A stretch of 64,000 nt of DNA from Breviolum minutum Mf 1.05b.01 (GCA_000507305.1 DF241170.1:1-64000), one strand, 5' to 3'. Shown: positions 1 to 12,573, counted from the stretch's first letter. The notes: generated by a model from the letters alone, not told the origin. Numbers and translations are program-made.

Positions 1-733
1 TCTTCTCCCTCGGTTTTTGGTCACAGACCCTATCATAAGTTTACATCCTTCCCTTCTTTATTTCACATGGTGCTGGTCCAATGTGGCCTTGCCCAAAGTG
101 GCAGCACCTACCATCGACCCAATGCGGTCTGCCACGCCATGTCGTTGTGCGCTGCTTGCGCTGGTACCGCTGACCTTCGGCAGCCGCCCTGCACGCTATG
201 GTGCCGCCTACGTGCAGCTGGGGAATGCCGCCGCCATGCACGAGCCACTGCCGCCTATCCGCAGACGGTCTCTTGGCCTCCTCTTCCCTTTTCCCCAACA
301 AATACCAACCATTTTTTCATAAAAACCCTGTAGTCAGCCTGGGCATACTGTCCGGCTCGCTACTCGATTCACTCCTTCTTATCCTTCTATTTGGTTCTCC
401 ATCTCCTCACTTACTTGTCCCTCTTCCTGCCCATATACAGGCAGCACAGGGTCTCCCCCAACTCCTCTCCCATTCTTTCCCTCCCCCACTTCTCCTGCTT
501 GCTTGCTTCTTGACACCCTCTTAGCTTGGTATACTCTTTTCCCCCCCCTACATCCTTGAGGCCAACGCAACGGATTCCCAGCGTTGTATGACAGTAAGTC
601 GAGGATATTCCCCCCCTTTTTGTTCTTCAGGTGTTATCCACCCTCTTTCCTTCCCCCTGCCCCTTCTTTTCCTTGCCACCCCTCTACCCTGATCTTTCCC
701 TGTATGTTCTTTAATTACCAGACTTCTTTGACT
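1..733. other. Pyrimidine-rich stretch without a supported gene
   Basis: The plus strand is rich in C and T runs. Short open frames exist on both strands but none has a recognisable domain or convincing splice signals. I see nothing I can name here. The tract could be the 5' flank or an upstream intron of the exon-like sequence that starts at 734. Confidence 0.3.
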
Positions 734-967
734 ATGAGCAGCACTTTGGGGCCTGATGTGGTGTTAGAAATTTTGAGGAAGACTGAGAGTGCTTTTGGGG
801 TCGATCTTTCGCATTTTGATGCATGTGAACAGCCTGGCATCAATCTTGCCGAGTCGTCTCGGGAGTCATCCTCTAGTCTTAAAGTTAATCACCCTCAGAT
901 TCCTGATTTTTCTGCCGACAGCAAAGAGACCCTCAGTTTTTTAAGGATTTTGTTAGCATGCCTGCAA
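734..967 (+). CDS. Possible initial exon of an unidentified protein
   Basis: An ATG at 734 opens 78 codons beginning MSSTLGPDVVLEILRKTES. The run ends in phase 0 at a GTAAAT donor-like site (968). The translation is balanced and soluble-looking (acidic and Ser-rich around residues 30-55) rather than low complexity. Reading through the donor gives a hydrophobic pyrimidine-tract translation, which suggests the exon stops here. I recognise no domain. No second exon could be linked confidently, so this may be a remnant of a mobile element or a random open frame. Confidence 0.35.
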
Positions 968-1747
968 GTAAATCAGCATACTCATGTAGGACTCAGGGAC
1001 TTCATCCGAAAGTCTTTGCAACCAGTTTCTTTTGGTAGTGGCCTGACCTCCAGTTGTAAGCTCATCCTTTCACCCATTCTTCTCTTCATCTTTTTCCTGT
1101 TTAACCACTGTTTCAGTATGGGCTCTTTCCTTTCGAGCTTTACTTTAATCTCCCCCACCTCTACCTTATGAGTATCAGGTTTCATTAAACCCCTCTCACC
1201 AATACTCACGGGCTATCATTGCCCCCTCCCTTCTAATATCCTGTTACATGTTCCCTTTTGTCCCTTTACATGTTTTCATGTATCTCTTGGGATACTGCCC
1301 TCGCGCCGGGCTTTTTGCTGCTGCCGCCGATGCGCCGCTCCTGGAACTAGCGCTTTTGCCATCGCCTGGCTGGGCCTCGCTTTGGCAATCCTTCGCGCTT
1401 TTCCCGCTTTCTTCGCTTCGCCAAGCCAAGAAATACTGAGCGGACACTGAGGTGGCTAGCAGAGTTTCACGTTTCATTTTAGTTTCACTTCGTCCTTGTG
1501 AGCTATCACCTTACTTGCGTTCCTTGGAACCGCAAGGTATGGTTCACTAAACACGTGGGTTGGTTCCTTTAGGGATACCATCTCCACATTAATTACCAAT
1601 GGCCATCAAGGAAACTTGACCTTTACTTGTGTACAATGAATATCCATCCACTTGACTTCCTATTGCCTTCCTTTCAAAGTTGTGTGTGATCCTTTGTGAT
1701 CTCACCTATCCACAGGGTATTGGATTGCCTTTCTCACTCTGGCGTAG
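968..1747. other. Non-coding, pyrimidine-rich stretch
   Basis: C/T-rich sequence continues with a short GC-richer patch near 1300-1400. I see no domain-bearing frame and no clear exon. Confidence 0.3.
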
Positions 1748-1864
1748 GTGCTTACCTTCGGGTTTTCACCAAAGCCCTCTTCTTTCTTCGTTCTATTTAC
1801 CATGTGGCATCTGTCCCGCTCCGGCTTGTGGTGCTTACCTTCGGGTTTTCACTAACGCCCTCTT
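1748..1864 (+). repeat. Short direct repeat, two copies 82 bp apart
   Basis: A roughly 35-nt unit (GTGCTTACCTTCGGGTTTTC, then AC, then nearly identical bases to GCCCTCTTC) occurs at 1748-1782 and again at 1830-1864. The copies differ at only two or three bases. The spacing of 82 bp suggests a local tandem duplication or two copies of a dispersed motif. Confidence 0.75.
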
Positions 1865-1990
1865 CCTGATTGCTATTAGGAAGGTTTCTGTGGATGGTTT
1901 TCCGGCCTGGTTTCGCATGTTTTTGTTGTTTTGCTTGATGAACCTCATCAACTTTTTTGATTATGGCCATTGCGTCCGTAACACCAATGT

Positions 1991-2015
1991 TTAGCTGACT
2001 GAACGGCGCTCCGCC
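1991..2015 (+). repeat. Dispersed hairpin motif, copy 1
   Basis: The 18-mer TTAGCTGACTGAACGGCG is followed by one variable base and TCCGCC. The end can pair with itself (CGGCG / CGCCG around a 3-base loop). The same 25-base arrangement recurs at 4299-4323. This looks like the conserved end of a small dispersed repeat such as a SINE or MITE, but the family is not identifiable from two copies. Confidence 0.6.
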
Positions 2016-2180
2016 GGGGACATACCCAAGCAGCTGCCAGCAAAAAAAACTTCAGAAGGAACACCAAAAGTGAGACAGAAACAGTGAGACGCTGAAAACA
2101 TGGGTGGGAAATGAGATAGGGTGGGCTTTTGTTGATACCATGTTTTCAGAAAAACATGTTGAGCCCGCCGCTACCCAACC

Positions 2181-2209
2181 CTTGAGACTTGAGCCAAAAG
2201 GGCTACGGA
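2181..2209 (-). other. Dinoflagellate spliced-leader (DinoSL) relic
   Basis: Read on the minus strand, 2209-2188 is T, CCGTAGCC, C, TTTTGGCTCAAG. This matches the 22-nt DinoSL consensus at every position except one (C where the leader has A). It is followed directly by TCTCAAG, which resembles the last seven bases of a second, truncated leader. There is no GT donor after it, so this is not a functional SL RNA gene. In dinoflagellates, full and truncated leaders embedded in the genome mark genes re-inserted from spliced mRNA. The gene body that should follow (below 2181 on the minus strand) is not recognisable. Confidence 0.75.
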
Positions 2210-2215
2210 TCAGTT

Positions 2216-4135
2216 TTTTTTTTCCCCACTCCACACCAATGACGGAGACTCCCACCAGGTAACATCAGTGGCTTCCAAGCATAAGTGATATCAACGCATT
2301 GGCAGAACTACTTCCAGTAACAGGCAGTGAGCAGTGAAGTGATTATATTTGGACACTTGCATTGCAACAAGTTGACTGGGAGAAAATGAGTCTTCGTGAA
2401 TGGGTACAAAGAAGCAAGTGCTCAGCAAGAACGCAATAAATGACACGTGCTTCTATTGGCAGTCTTGACATGGTGACAAAAAATGCAAAAACAACAGAGC
2501 CCTAAAAGCGTGAGCATTTCTCAGATTACAGTCTGTAGAATCATTTCTAAGAAAGAACTGATTCTCTAGCTTTAGCAGAAAAGTGAAGGATTGGCTGTGC
2601 GGTGCTGTGACGTTTAAGCGCTTGTTTTCTTGTTTTTTGATTCCCATATCGATCTCACTAAAATATTTTAGAGCCACGTCCTGGCCTTACCTTGAATTCG
2701 TCTGTTATTTTCTTTCCTATTCCGCAGACTACTTAGAATCATCTATCGGATTGGGTCGAAGGCAGACAGACAGAGTAATCACAATGCTCTTAGTCTTTGC
2801 CTGCAAGCTTTTAATCAGCGGGATATCCTCCACAGCTAATGGTGGTTGGTCGTAATGCAGGTGCAAAATGAGTCCTTGCAGGATGTAGAAAGTAGCCCTC
2901 AAAGCTGCAATTGTGATAGCACAGTGTAAGAGATACCAACTAATTTTTCGCCGTGAGCCACCAATGAGAAACAACTAATCCGCAAACAAAATGCCAAAAC
3001 AATGATTGCACACAGTAGAGATTAAATACCAATGCCAACTTGATCCCACCAAAGTCATTTGCATCGATTGTCAACCCAATGTACTTGCATAAAAGTAATA
3101 CCAGCAACGAAATGCCGAATGGTCACTGACATTGTTGCCTTGGCTAAGATTCAGCTTTGAAACGGAGACACTGCAGGGATTGGTGGGAATTTGTTGCTTA
3201 TAAATTTGGGAGAAATGCTGGGATGCGGGTCCTTTGAAGTCGTATTCCTGTACAACTCAAGTTTGAATCCCAGCATGCAAATCTCACGTTCCAGTAGCCA
3301 AGTTTGCGCCATTAAATCATCCAGGAATATGCAAAAGTTAAAAGTCAATCTCGCATTTGAAGAATGAAGCTGTTGCCGTCAGCAAGTTAACATATATTCC
3401 GCACAGCATCATGACTCACATGAAGAATTTGCACTTCAGTAACCCTCAAATGGAGAGAGACTGTCAGTGGCAAGTGTTCTATGTCAGAAGAAATGCAACT
3501 TTTTCTACTCAACTTTCTACACGAGTATTTGATATTGCTTCCTTCATGTTCATGTGATCACGGCTCTGAGGAGGCTGATCTGTTCGTGTTTTGGTAGCTT
3601 GCATTTCGTTTTGAGAAGCTGGCTGTACAGCTTTGCCGGCTTAATAAGATAGTCATTTTGTGGTGAAGTCTTTTTGGTTTTCCCTTTTCAGTGGGGGGCA
3701 AAAAAGCAATTGACCTCTTGGTCGATTGACTTTGCCCCTCAAACGTTAGAACTAGATCGCTTCATGGCGGGGTGTTGTATGGAAGGGCTGTGCCTGTCAT
3801 TTTGCGAGGTCCTTTTACTCATTCTCTTTTCATTGGTGCCGCAATCGGCAGGTTGCCATTAGTATACTAAGACTTTGACCGTCACTGCCGTCACAGCAGG
3901 GGATCAAAGAAAAATGTTTCGAACTCCAAAGCTGCACTAGAATACTTCGTGGTCAAATGCTCCAGCACAAATGACCTCCAAGGACTCTCAGTGCGCTCTC
4001 GTGTCTTCTTGTCCTGTGCACAATAATTGACTTAGGCTCCGGAAAGGTCTTCTCAGTTTTGACACACTCAGCTTGATGGAGTTGATTTGTTGCGTGGTTT
4101 TCAATCAATTTCCGCTGATATCACGAACAGTCCCA
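2216..4135. other. No supported gene
   Basis: Mixed-composition sequence with only short open frames on both strands. No domain motif or convincing exon was found. Confidence 0.3.

Positions 4136-4211
<76 letters not shown>
4136..4211 (+). repeat. (TCA)n microsatellite
   Basis: About 25 uninterrupted TCA units. One frame reads as poly-Ser, but the flanks show no coding character, so it is treated as a simple repeat. Confidence 0.95.
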
Positions 4212-4298
4212 GTCCTGTGTTGTCATCTTGACGTGCAGCATCGTTTTCCTGTTCTTTCCAATTGGTTCCTTGCGTCTCAAACTTCATGCATCCCTTAG

Positions 4299-4323
4299 TT
4301 AGCTGACTGAACGGCGATCCGCC
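4299..4323 (+). repeat. Dispersed hairpin motif, copy 2
   Basis: Second copy of the motif at 1991-2015, again TTAGCTGACTGAACGGCG plus one base plus TCCGCC. Flanking sequence differs, so this is a short conserved core rather than a long duplication. Confidence 0.6.
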
Positions 4324-4874
4324 CGAAACCACTTTGGCACCCAAAGCTCCGTTGCGTTATTTTGTTTTGCAGCCATCCAGAAAAGCCCCATGTCGCATGA
4401 ATGTCTTCATGTTGTTTACCGAGCAGAGTGAAGCTCTAGTGGCAAAATACAACCAAGTTTGCATGTGACCACAGTTTCGGACGTCGGGCCACCACAAAAT
4501 GAAGAAAAGGTTGCGGGGGCAGCTCAGAGTTCGCATTTCACCGCAGAGCACATTCCCATTGGCAATGCACTGTGCGAAGGCACATAATTTTCCGAAAGAG
4601 GCGGCTTATGCTGACTTTACGACCTGTAGTCCGCAAGGTTAAAAAACAAGGAGATATTCAATGGTGTGTTTGCATGTGGTCTGTTTTTGGGTTCGGAGGC
4701 CCACCTTGGACCTTGTTTTCACTATCATGTCATGATTGTTGAATCGTGCAACATAGTTTCTTTGCCGGTCAAAATATTTTAAAGACACAGCATATTAAAA
4801 TTGTTTGATTGTGAGCTTGTTCAAAAATAGCAAACTCCAAAAATATATGATGATTCGAATTTGGATTCTGCTAC

Positions 4875-6099
4875 TCAAGTTGCGAAGTGTTCAGCTATCA
4901 AGATGTGACACCACTTGTGCCATACTTCATCATTTTTGCAGATGATTTGTTTAATGCCCCAAAGTGTGTTCCTTTGTCGTGACATGTGTGTTAAGACTCT
5001 TACCAGTCGTACTTTGAGCAACCACAATACAAACAACTGACGGTTTCTAGGACAATCTTGCATGTTGGCACAATTTGCATGCTTCTCGAAGTTCAAGACA
5101 CAATCTTTCGGGGGTTTTGGGTGGCCGGTGAGGTGGCCACACACACCCTGCATTGGAGCTATGGCGAAAAATGAAACTCGTGGCCCTGCTTCAGCGTCTA
5201 CAGTAGTTGAGGCGATCCCTGTTCTTTGTAGTGATGTTTCCAGAAAAGACGAACGAATATATTTGTGCAGCAAGCGTTGATTCTTGTGCTGCTGGTGGTG
5301 AGAAGGACAAGGATGACGAAGATGATGACAGCGATGACAATGACATTACCAGTATCTTTATTGACACAGTGTAAAAGTGGGAACCACCATCGAACCCCGA
5401 ACTTTGATCGTGCAAACATGTATGAAGGAACGAACAAACAACGAACGAATGAACAAGCAGATGAAACAATAGGTTTGGTTATTTTGATTGAAGGATGACT
5501 GATGAGAGGATTTTTTTTGAAAGACTCTAATCTTGGATCTTTGCCTTATCCTTTTTGGGTATGTTTTCCACTCGCTGAGGACCTGACGGACAACCAGAGC
5601 CAAAACCTCGGTGTGGCAGCTGTTGTGGATCCAACGGTTGAGTTCGACTTTCAATTTGCAGTCTGCATTCTGATATGAAGGATCGACAATGGAATTATTC
5701 GCATGGATGCTTGGAACTTCAACTGCTAGACATCTTGCTTCGATCAAGGTACACGCCGCCGCGCTCGTGTACGCTGCCAGACTTTGCAAAGACTTTCCAC
5801 TCAAATTTAGACTTGCCAATTATACGGAGAAAGTGAATAGATGCTGGGGTTGAAGTTTCATTGTTTTTTCTTCTACACAGCGAACAATTTTTCTTCAACA
5901 ATGCATTAACAAGTGGATGGATGCATGGGTTCGTTGCAAGATCTTGACGAGAGTAGTCCAACTCCCACAACCCAAGCAGGTGCCTCAGCGGATTACGTGG
6001 ACACAATTCAAAGCCTCGAGGTTGCCAGCTGTCAAGGCATGCCAAGACAAGAAAAACACGACGTACTTTGCAGCCAAAATTTTTGTGCTTACTGGCCAT
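4875..6099 (-). CDS. Possible exons of an unidentified minus-strand gene
   Basis: Three sizeable open stretches follow one another on the minus strand: 6099-5719 (starting MASKHKNFGCKVRRVF), 5819-5500 (starting MASLNLSGKSLQSLAAYTSA) and 5273-4875. They have mixed, non-repetitive composition, but no domain is recognisable and splice junctions could not be fixed. The plus strand also shows shorter open frames in 5900-6100. This is a weak candidate for a real gene. Confidence 0.25.
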
Positions 6100-6109
6100 A
6101 GTGACTAGT

Positions 6110-8440
6110 GACTTCCAGAGAATGGCCCGCTATAGTAGAGCTGTCCGAGTTCAATGGAGTTTCACTGTAATGCACTGCCCCCACTTGGATCTTGTCGATG
6201 ATTGGAATTGCAGTTCAACCTCCAGACCTTTGCGAAGTGTTTGATTCGCATACAGGCGGAACTTGAACGTCGTTGGGACCTGCTCATCGCTGATGATGAG
6301 GATACAAGATTGTTTGCATCAGCAAAGTTTTATGCTTACATTACCTTGTACACTTGCACGAGCACTGCGAAGAAAGTTTGTTAATTTGATTTCATTGACT
6401 TCACTCCTTTTCTAAGTCTGTGTCGCGATGTTTTGGAGGCGAGGAATTTGCTAACCATGCGCCAGCGCTTCGGGTGTGCATCTGAGATTTCCGGAGTGGC
6501 CACATCCGAGAGGTGTAGAGCCCTGTTCCCAACCCACTGTTGAAAAGCCTGAAGGCAATCCACTGATCCTGGTTTGGCCCATCTCCGCGAGGATGGGGAG
6601 TTTATGGGACTTGATTATTTATTTCTCCCAGATTCTTCAATATGATTCGTGCGGGAGTTGTATTTTTGGTTCTGCGACAGGTGGAATCCTCACATTTTCA
6701 CTGTTTTCTGACTATGCAGATTGTGGGCAAGGAAGGAAAAACATAGAAAAACAAGAGGCAGAAACACATCCGCTTGAATTCAGGAGGTCGACAAACTGAT
6801 TGGAGACAGGGCAAAAGTGCTAGAGCAAGGTGCTGTCCTTTTTGTAGACTGTCCTTTGCCGGCAATGCAAGAATTTGCTGCCTTTGTTAGGCTTGATCTG
6901 GGATTGCCCCGAGGTAAACTTCAATGTGTTGCTCCAAAGTAAACTTTGATGTAACCTTTTTGCTTTACTTGATGCTGCACATTCTTGCTGAGACAGCGAG
7001 CCCATGCAGGCGTTGTGGCAACCGGACCTCAGGAGGCAGCGAATGAGACGCCCTTCTTTTGCTTTTCTGCTACTTAGGGTATGTTCATTGTGTGGCAGAT
7101 AGAGTTTGTGAAGTGCTACTGCTCAGACTCATTGGGTTTGCCATAGCCGATGTAGCTGTCGTAGCCATGGCGCAAGGGACGATCTACTTCCATCCACAAA
7201 ACCAGGCCTCCGAAATCACCTCCACACCAAAGATCCAATCACCTCACAAGACCGACCAGACCGACAGTCATTCGGTTGCCAAAATCTCCTGCATCCTTTT
7301 TTCGCCTTTCTCCCTTTCCTCTTTTCTTCATGTAGAATCATATAGACTAAGTTTGGCAGGATTGGCATACTTGGCGTGATTTGCAAGGTCTCTTTGTTCA
7401 TTTCAAGAACCTGAATGGAAGAGTCTTGCAGTCTGGTTCGCTGTTTGTTTTTTGTGTTTCCTGTGCACATTGCACATTGCATATCCAAGACAACGACAGC
7501 TGTTTGGATCTGGAGGCCGCGGAGCGCACTGCTCCGTCGCTTGGGGTGCTGCCTCCCGGTTTTGTTGAAAATGTAGACTTAGAATTTTCAGAGTTTTGAC
7601 ATATATATATAAGTTTATATATTAAGTTTATAGGAGTTATATGCCTTTGCAGTGCTCTGCGCCAGGCTTGACAATGCATGCCTTTCATCACCTTTTCTGA
7701 TCTTCTTGGGGCTTGTCCTTCAGAAGGCATCGCAAAATTTTCTCAGGTATTTTCTCTATATACATTCACGCCGCTCCGCGGCAGCAAGAATTTGCGACAA
7801 GATGTTCTTCGCAGGGTGATGTGGTGTCGGGGCGTTCAGGAAAACAGATGTTAGACAGATAATGCAGGGATGGATCACAGTCCCGACTCTCGCACCTGTC
7901 AAAAGCGGACTTCCAACACTCCAACCTACGACAATACAAGTCTAACTTCTCCTTAGGCATCATTTTCTACATCCACATCAAAGTCAGTCACAAGTGCACT
8001 GCAAAGCGTTTTTTGCCAGCGTTTGCGAAACAAGTCAACATGTTGCTGCCAGAACCATACATTTTACAGTATCTTTGCACCTCGATGAACAAAAAATACT
8101 GGTATTTACCACAGCTTTTTGGTTTCAAATGTGAGCATTGAGCCAAACCAACCATTTATATAACTGGGTTTGTGATTTCTGGCTCCTCCAAAAGATACTG
8201 GTATAAATATATCATAGCCGAGCAGCAGAAAACAATGGTTTTAGCTCAACTACGACAATCGAACAAGTCTGTTGTTTTTTCAGGCCCAGATTCAACCGTA
8301 ACTTTTGGCGCCAGACTCAAAATACACAAAGATGACAACAGATGCCAGGTCAAATGCACAATTTTCACCTTGCCATTCCAGCCACATAAGTTCTACCTCA
8401 ACAGTTAGGAGTAGACCAAAGCGGTTTCAAAATGCCGTAA
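6110..8440. other. No supported gene
   Basis: Scattered short frames on both strands. It includes a TA-rich patch at about 7589-7635 and two small GC-rich palindromic spots near 7512-7545 and 7770-7785. Nothing can be assigned a function. Confidence 0.3.
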
Positions 8441-8441
8441 A

Positions 8442-9006
8442 TTGAAGAGTTTCTATGTAAAACTACCATGCTTTTACCTGCGTGGACTTCCCCTAGCAAA
8501 AGCTGACCTTGTCAATGCCTCCGGAAAGACAAGCTCTTTTGCACCTACCGGTGCGGGTGGACTATCTGCTATCTTATCAATGTGCAGAGGTTTCCGCAGT
8601 TCGAATAACACTTGTTGGCCTGAGCTGTATACGCTTGCCACGTGCTTGTTTGGGTACAAATTTGCTGCATGGTCACTGCAGAACATATTGCAAGTTGTTG
8701 TTGCGAGAGAGATGTTCGAGGAACTTGGCATTTGTGACATTGCAAACTGTGAAGCACATTCACATACACTTCCCAGAGGATGCCAGCGACGATGACGTCT
8801 TGGCAGTTCTCAAGGATGCGAGTGCAAGAGTTGAATAATTCTGCACACTCCGAATTTGCAAAAGTGTGATCTATTGTGAGCAAGAATTTCCGTTGGTGTG
8901 CTGATCTTGAATGGGCTGCAAGAAATACAGCACTGTTGCACCACATTGCTTGACAGGAATGGTGCCTCCTTGCACCTTTGCAGCGCTGGGCATGAAGCTC
9001 AGGCAT
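8442..9006. other. Open on both strands; coding strand undecided
   Basis: Plus-strand frames (8442-8795, and 8509-8838 ending FPEDASDDDVLAVLKDASAR before a stop) and minus-strand frames (9006-8569, 8740-8474) all give protein-like translations of about 90-145 residues. None has a recognisable domain. At most one can be genuine, and the data here do not decide which. Confidence 0.25.
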
Positions 9007-9429
9007 ATCACTTCGGCTTCCATAGCTGAATTGATAGATATTTCAGCTATGTCAGCAGAACCTTCGTCTTAGCGTTTTCCCTGCATTCCGTGCTTGAGAT
9101 TCCCATTCATGTGTTTGAATTTAATGCATTTCTCTCTAAGTCTGGAGCACAGATCAGAGCGAAGATCTTGTTTTATGCAGAAAAACAGTTTTTTTTCCTC
9201 TACTGTCGGCCACTGGCCCAACAGGTCAAAGACTTTGCAAATTGCAAGCAAACTTCAAAATAGTAAAGAATCTAAAGAATTGGATCCAATCGTAGGTACA
9301 GGCACTTGAAGCAAAAACAAGCAGTCTTGTCCAGAGATTTTACAGTGACCTTCTAATCCACAAATCAGGCTATGAACCAAATAGATAGAGCATGCTTGCT
9401 GCCTGTGCAGACACTTGACTATGTAAAAC

Positions 9430-9900
9430 ACAAATGAGTGTATTCTGTTTGCAGATGCATATATACTGTATACAGAACTACTGTGGTGTATATAAATATA
9501 CATTACATATTGTACATATATATATATATACACATCTGACTCTGACTATACAAATACAAATATGTATATATATACACATATTCATATACAGTTACATACC
9601 CAAACATATACCGATAGATATATACATACATATACCCATATACACAGATTACTTATATAGTCGCATAGATATACATATGTATATATGTATATGTAAATAT
9701 ACATACATGTACTGCACATCATATGTCATATACCTATACGTATACATACACCTTTACATATACACCTACATATTCATTTACATATGCAGAATGCACACAT
9801 TTGATGCATATTTACATCTACTTCAAAGTTTACTAGTGTGTAGAGAGTATAATGTAAATGCATGTCAAATATATACACACCTGATTACGTGATGTTTCCA
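9430..9900. repeat. AT-rich tract with degenerate ATACAT/TATA repeats
   Basis: Roughly 450 bp of alternating T/A with interspersed ACAT and ATAC units. A 152-codon plus-strand frame crosses it but encodes only Tyr/Ile/His repeats, as expected for a translated microsatellite. Confidence 0.85.
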
Positions 9901-10123
9901 ATACTTTTGTCAAAAAGCTCAGCTGTTTGCTCGATGCGCTTCTGGACCGATCCGGATTCGGAAGATGCTCCCCGCTGCAAAAATCCTTGGTTGTGCTGTC
10001 CCACAGGCGGGGAGGGAAGACCATGCGCCTTCATTCTTCGCGTTGTGGGTGAGTTGAGCTTTGAATGTGTCGGATCTGTAGATGACGTGAAAGAGCACAG
10101 AATCCGGATGCCTTGTAATTCAC

Positions 10124-10325
10124 CTCTTTGCCGTTGCCATTGATATTGCCAGTTATTTCAGGATGGGATTGAGTTCCGGAGTCATTCATTGCGAATTCTT
10201 GCACGTAATTGTCAACTCTTCTTTTTGTCATGTTTATGAAATGCTTACGCCTGAGGCGAAGCTGTTCCTTGCGTGCTATTGGTGCTCCTGATTGGCTTAG
10301 GCAGCCGGGACTTGGCACAAGGGGA
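10124..10325 (-). CDS. Possible exon encoding a basic segment
   Basis: Within a 146-codon minus-strand frame (10471-10031) the segment from about 10325 reads SGAPIARKEQLRLRRKHFIN and continues polar and basic. It ends at a GTGAAT donor-like site (10123 downward). The product is unidentified. Upstream, the same frame becomes hydrophobic and Ser/Pro-rich, and probably represents intron. Confidence 0.3.
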
Positions 10326-10932
10326 AATAGTAAGGCTAGTAGAAGATCTGTGTATTGTGGAAGTAGAGAAGTACACTCAAGGGAGCTTGACGGGGTTTGG
10401 GAGCAACGACTATTGAAAGATAGTTGAATTTTATGGGCTACTGCTTCAACGACATACCAAGATATTTTCAACTGATGTCATTCTTTGGTCAATGAAGCCG
10501 CAGGATCTCACAGCAGCAAAAATGCCCTGGCACCAGCTGCACCATTTCTGGAGGCTCAGGCAATGTCGCTAGGAAAATGCATGAACTTTGCACGATCATA
10601 CGTCAAGAGTTCACATCGCCATGTGCTTGATTTCTCTAGCAGTAAGTTCCATCCGACGATGCTGCCTTTGATGCAGGGTATGTCACCTTTGTTGCACCTG
10701 GGCAGAATTGATAGATCCTTGCATGACTTGAATTGAAGCCCGTGGTTCTTTTGACAGAGCCAGGTTTGCCGGCTTGCTTTGCTGTGCACTTTTTTGACCA
10801 AGAGGTGGTAGACTCACTTCACCTGCGTACGGATAAAACCCTGAAAAATGGAAAAGATCAACTGGAGAATGCAAACAGACTTCGCGTACACCAGTTTACA
10901 ATAATCAATAATCACTACAAATCCGGGATAGA

Positions 10933-10987
10933 GAAAACTTTATTCCCCAAGCAGGATTGAAAAAACTTTATTCCCCAAACAGGATTG
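10933..10987 (+). repeat. Tandem duplication, 2 x 27 bp
   Basis: The unit AAAACTTTATTCCCCAA, one variable base, then CAGGATTG occurs at 10933-10959 and at 10961-10987. The copies differ at two positions. It is a recent small tandem duplication. Confidence 0.85.
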
Positions 10988-10999
10988 CCTGCGAGGGTT

Positions 11000-12570
11000 T
11001 CTTACTCCCTTTTGAAAAGAAAAGCTTGATGGCTGTGCTAGAAATGTTGGCCGGATGATTTTGCAGCTCTATTTGCATGTTCTTCATTTGACCTCTGGTC
11101 TGTGCCTGTCGACTGGATGCCTGGGCCGGATGTTCTTTCCTGAAATAGGTTTGGCCGTGAGGTTTTTTTCATAAACAGGCTTACCTGTGACGAGCTTTTA
11201 CTTCCTTAAAAAAAGCATGGTCGGATGTCTGTGCTAGATGACACAGCTGCCTTTATGTCTTTCCATGACTTGATGCCCTGGCTGCATGATTTTGCTCGAC
11301 ATGTGTAGGTCTTCTAAGTTTGTTTTCCTGTGCTTTCTCTCATTTACACGCTCTGCATGGTTTGACTTTCACACGCTGCCTTAATTGTGCTATCGAGGTA
11401 CTCCCTCGTGGCCGCCTCTCCACAGCTGGGCGCGATTGTCGCACCCATGTTGTGGGGTATAGCTTACACTTGGTCTCAGCGCTGGGAAGCCAAGGGATTT
11501 TAATTTTGCTGACTACAGTCTGTACCAGAGCTTGACAATCCTTTCTTTCCACAGTTTCGTTTCTAGAGGATGCTGGATGTTCCCAAAGCGTGAGGTCTGG
11601 TGCAAGTGCTTGTGCCCTTGGGCGATTTTTTTGGGCAGTTGGTTCTAGCAATGGGTATAGCCATGGTTCCTCGGCCAGGTCTTGTGCCCGGGTTCAGGAT
11701 CACAGCATGTTGCATACGCAGACACGACGTCCAATTACTCCCTGCAATGTCGACGAAACCTGGAATAGGATCGGACATCAGAAGGATGTGAAAGTTGAAA
11801 CGTTTGCATGCTCAGCAAACATGAAGGCCCAACGAGTCACGCATTTTGCATTGAACCATAAATTGCCATATTTGCTAAGGTTCATTCGAATAGATCCATC
11901 CTTGCGCTGCTTGGTGGTGAAGGAATTTAGACAAATGCAGGGGCTTGAATGCATGAGAATCATAGGAGTAGCAATACCAAGCATTAAGGTGAAGCATGAC
12001 GCCCTGAAGCCCGAACAAACTAGGCCCCATTGGATTGTACAAGAGACTGTTTCCTGAGCAAATCCTGCCATTCACTTCAGTGTAACAACCTCCATAGGAC
12101 TCAGAGGACGCATGGCTAAATTCTGCAGCAAAACCCACCTTGGCAAAACAGTGGCAGAATAGTTTCGGTCCAATTCCCTGGTGTCTTCTTCGGCGTGTCC
12201 AGCAACTTGTCCTCATCATGAAAGTCTTCAAGGTCACTTCAAAGCATTTTTGCCAGATTGTGTACTGTACAGTCAAAATCCCTGCATTCAATCATCCGCA
12301 GATTCCTCGACCAGCCTAAAACGGTTGTATTTAGCAGTATTGGCCAATAATTGAATCTACCACACCACAGAGTGCCACAGAGTGCGGTGTGAAATCTCTT
12401 TTTTTTTGGGGGTTTAGGGCTTCGAATCCACAACTGAATCCTCACAGTTGGGTGTTGAGGGTCAAACTATCCTCATTGCATTGGTCCTTCTTGTTCCCAA
12501 TATTGCGGGGCGAGTGGTGAAGAATCCTGGTCAGCAGCATCGTCAGTTAGGTCAATACCACCTACGTGTC
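11000..12570. other. Ambiguous open frames on both strands, no identified gene
   Basis: The plus frame 11590-12057 (155 codons) and the minus frame 12291-11875 (138 codons) overlap, and both look weakly protein-like. No motif distinguishes them, and no splice chain could be built. Confidence 0.25.
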
Positions 12571-12573
12571 TCA

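Noticed and set aside
9434-9892. 152-codon ORF rich in Tyr, Ile and His
   Set aside because: It is an AT-rich ATACAT repeat tract without any coding character.
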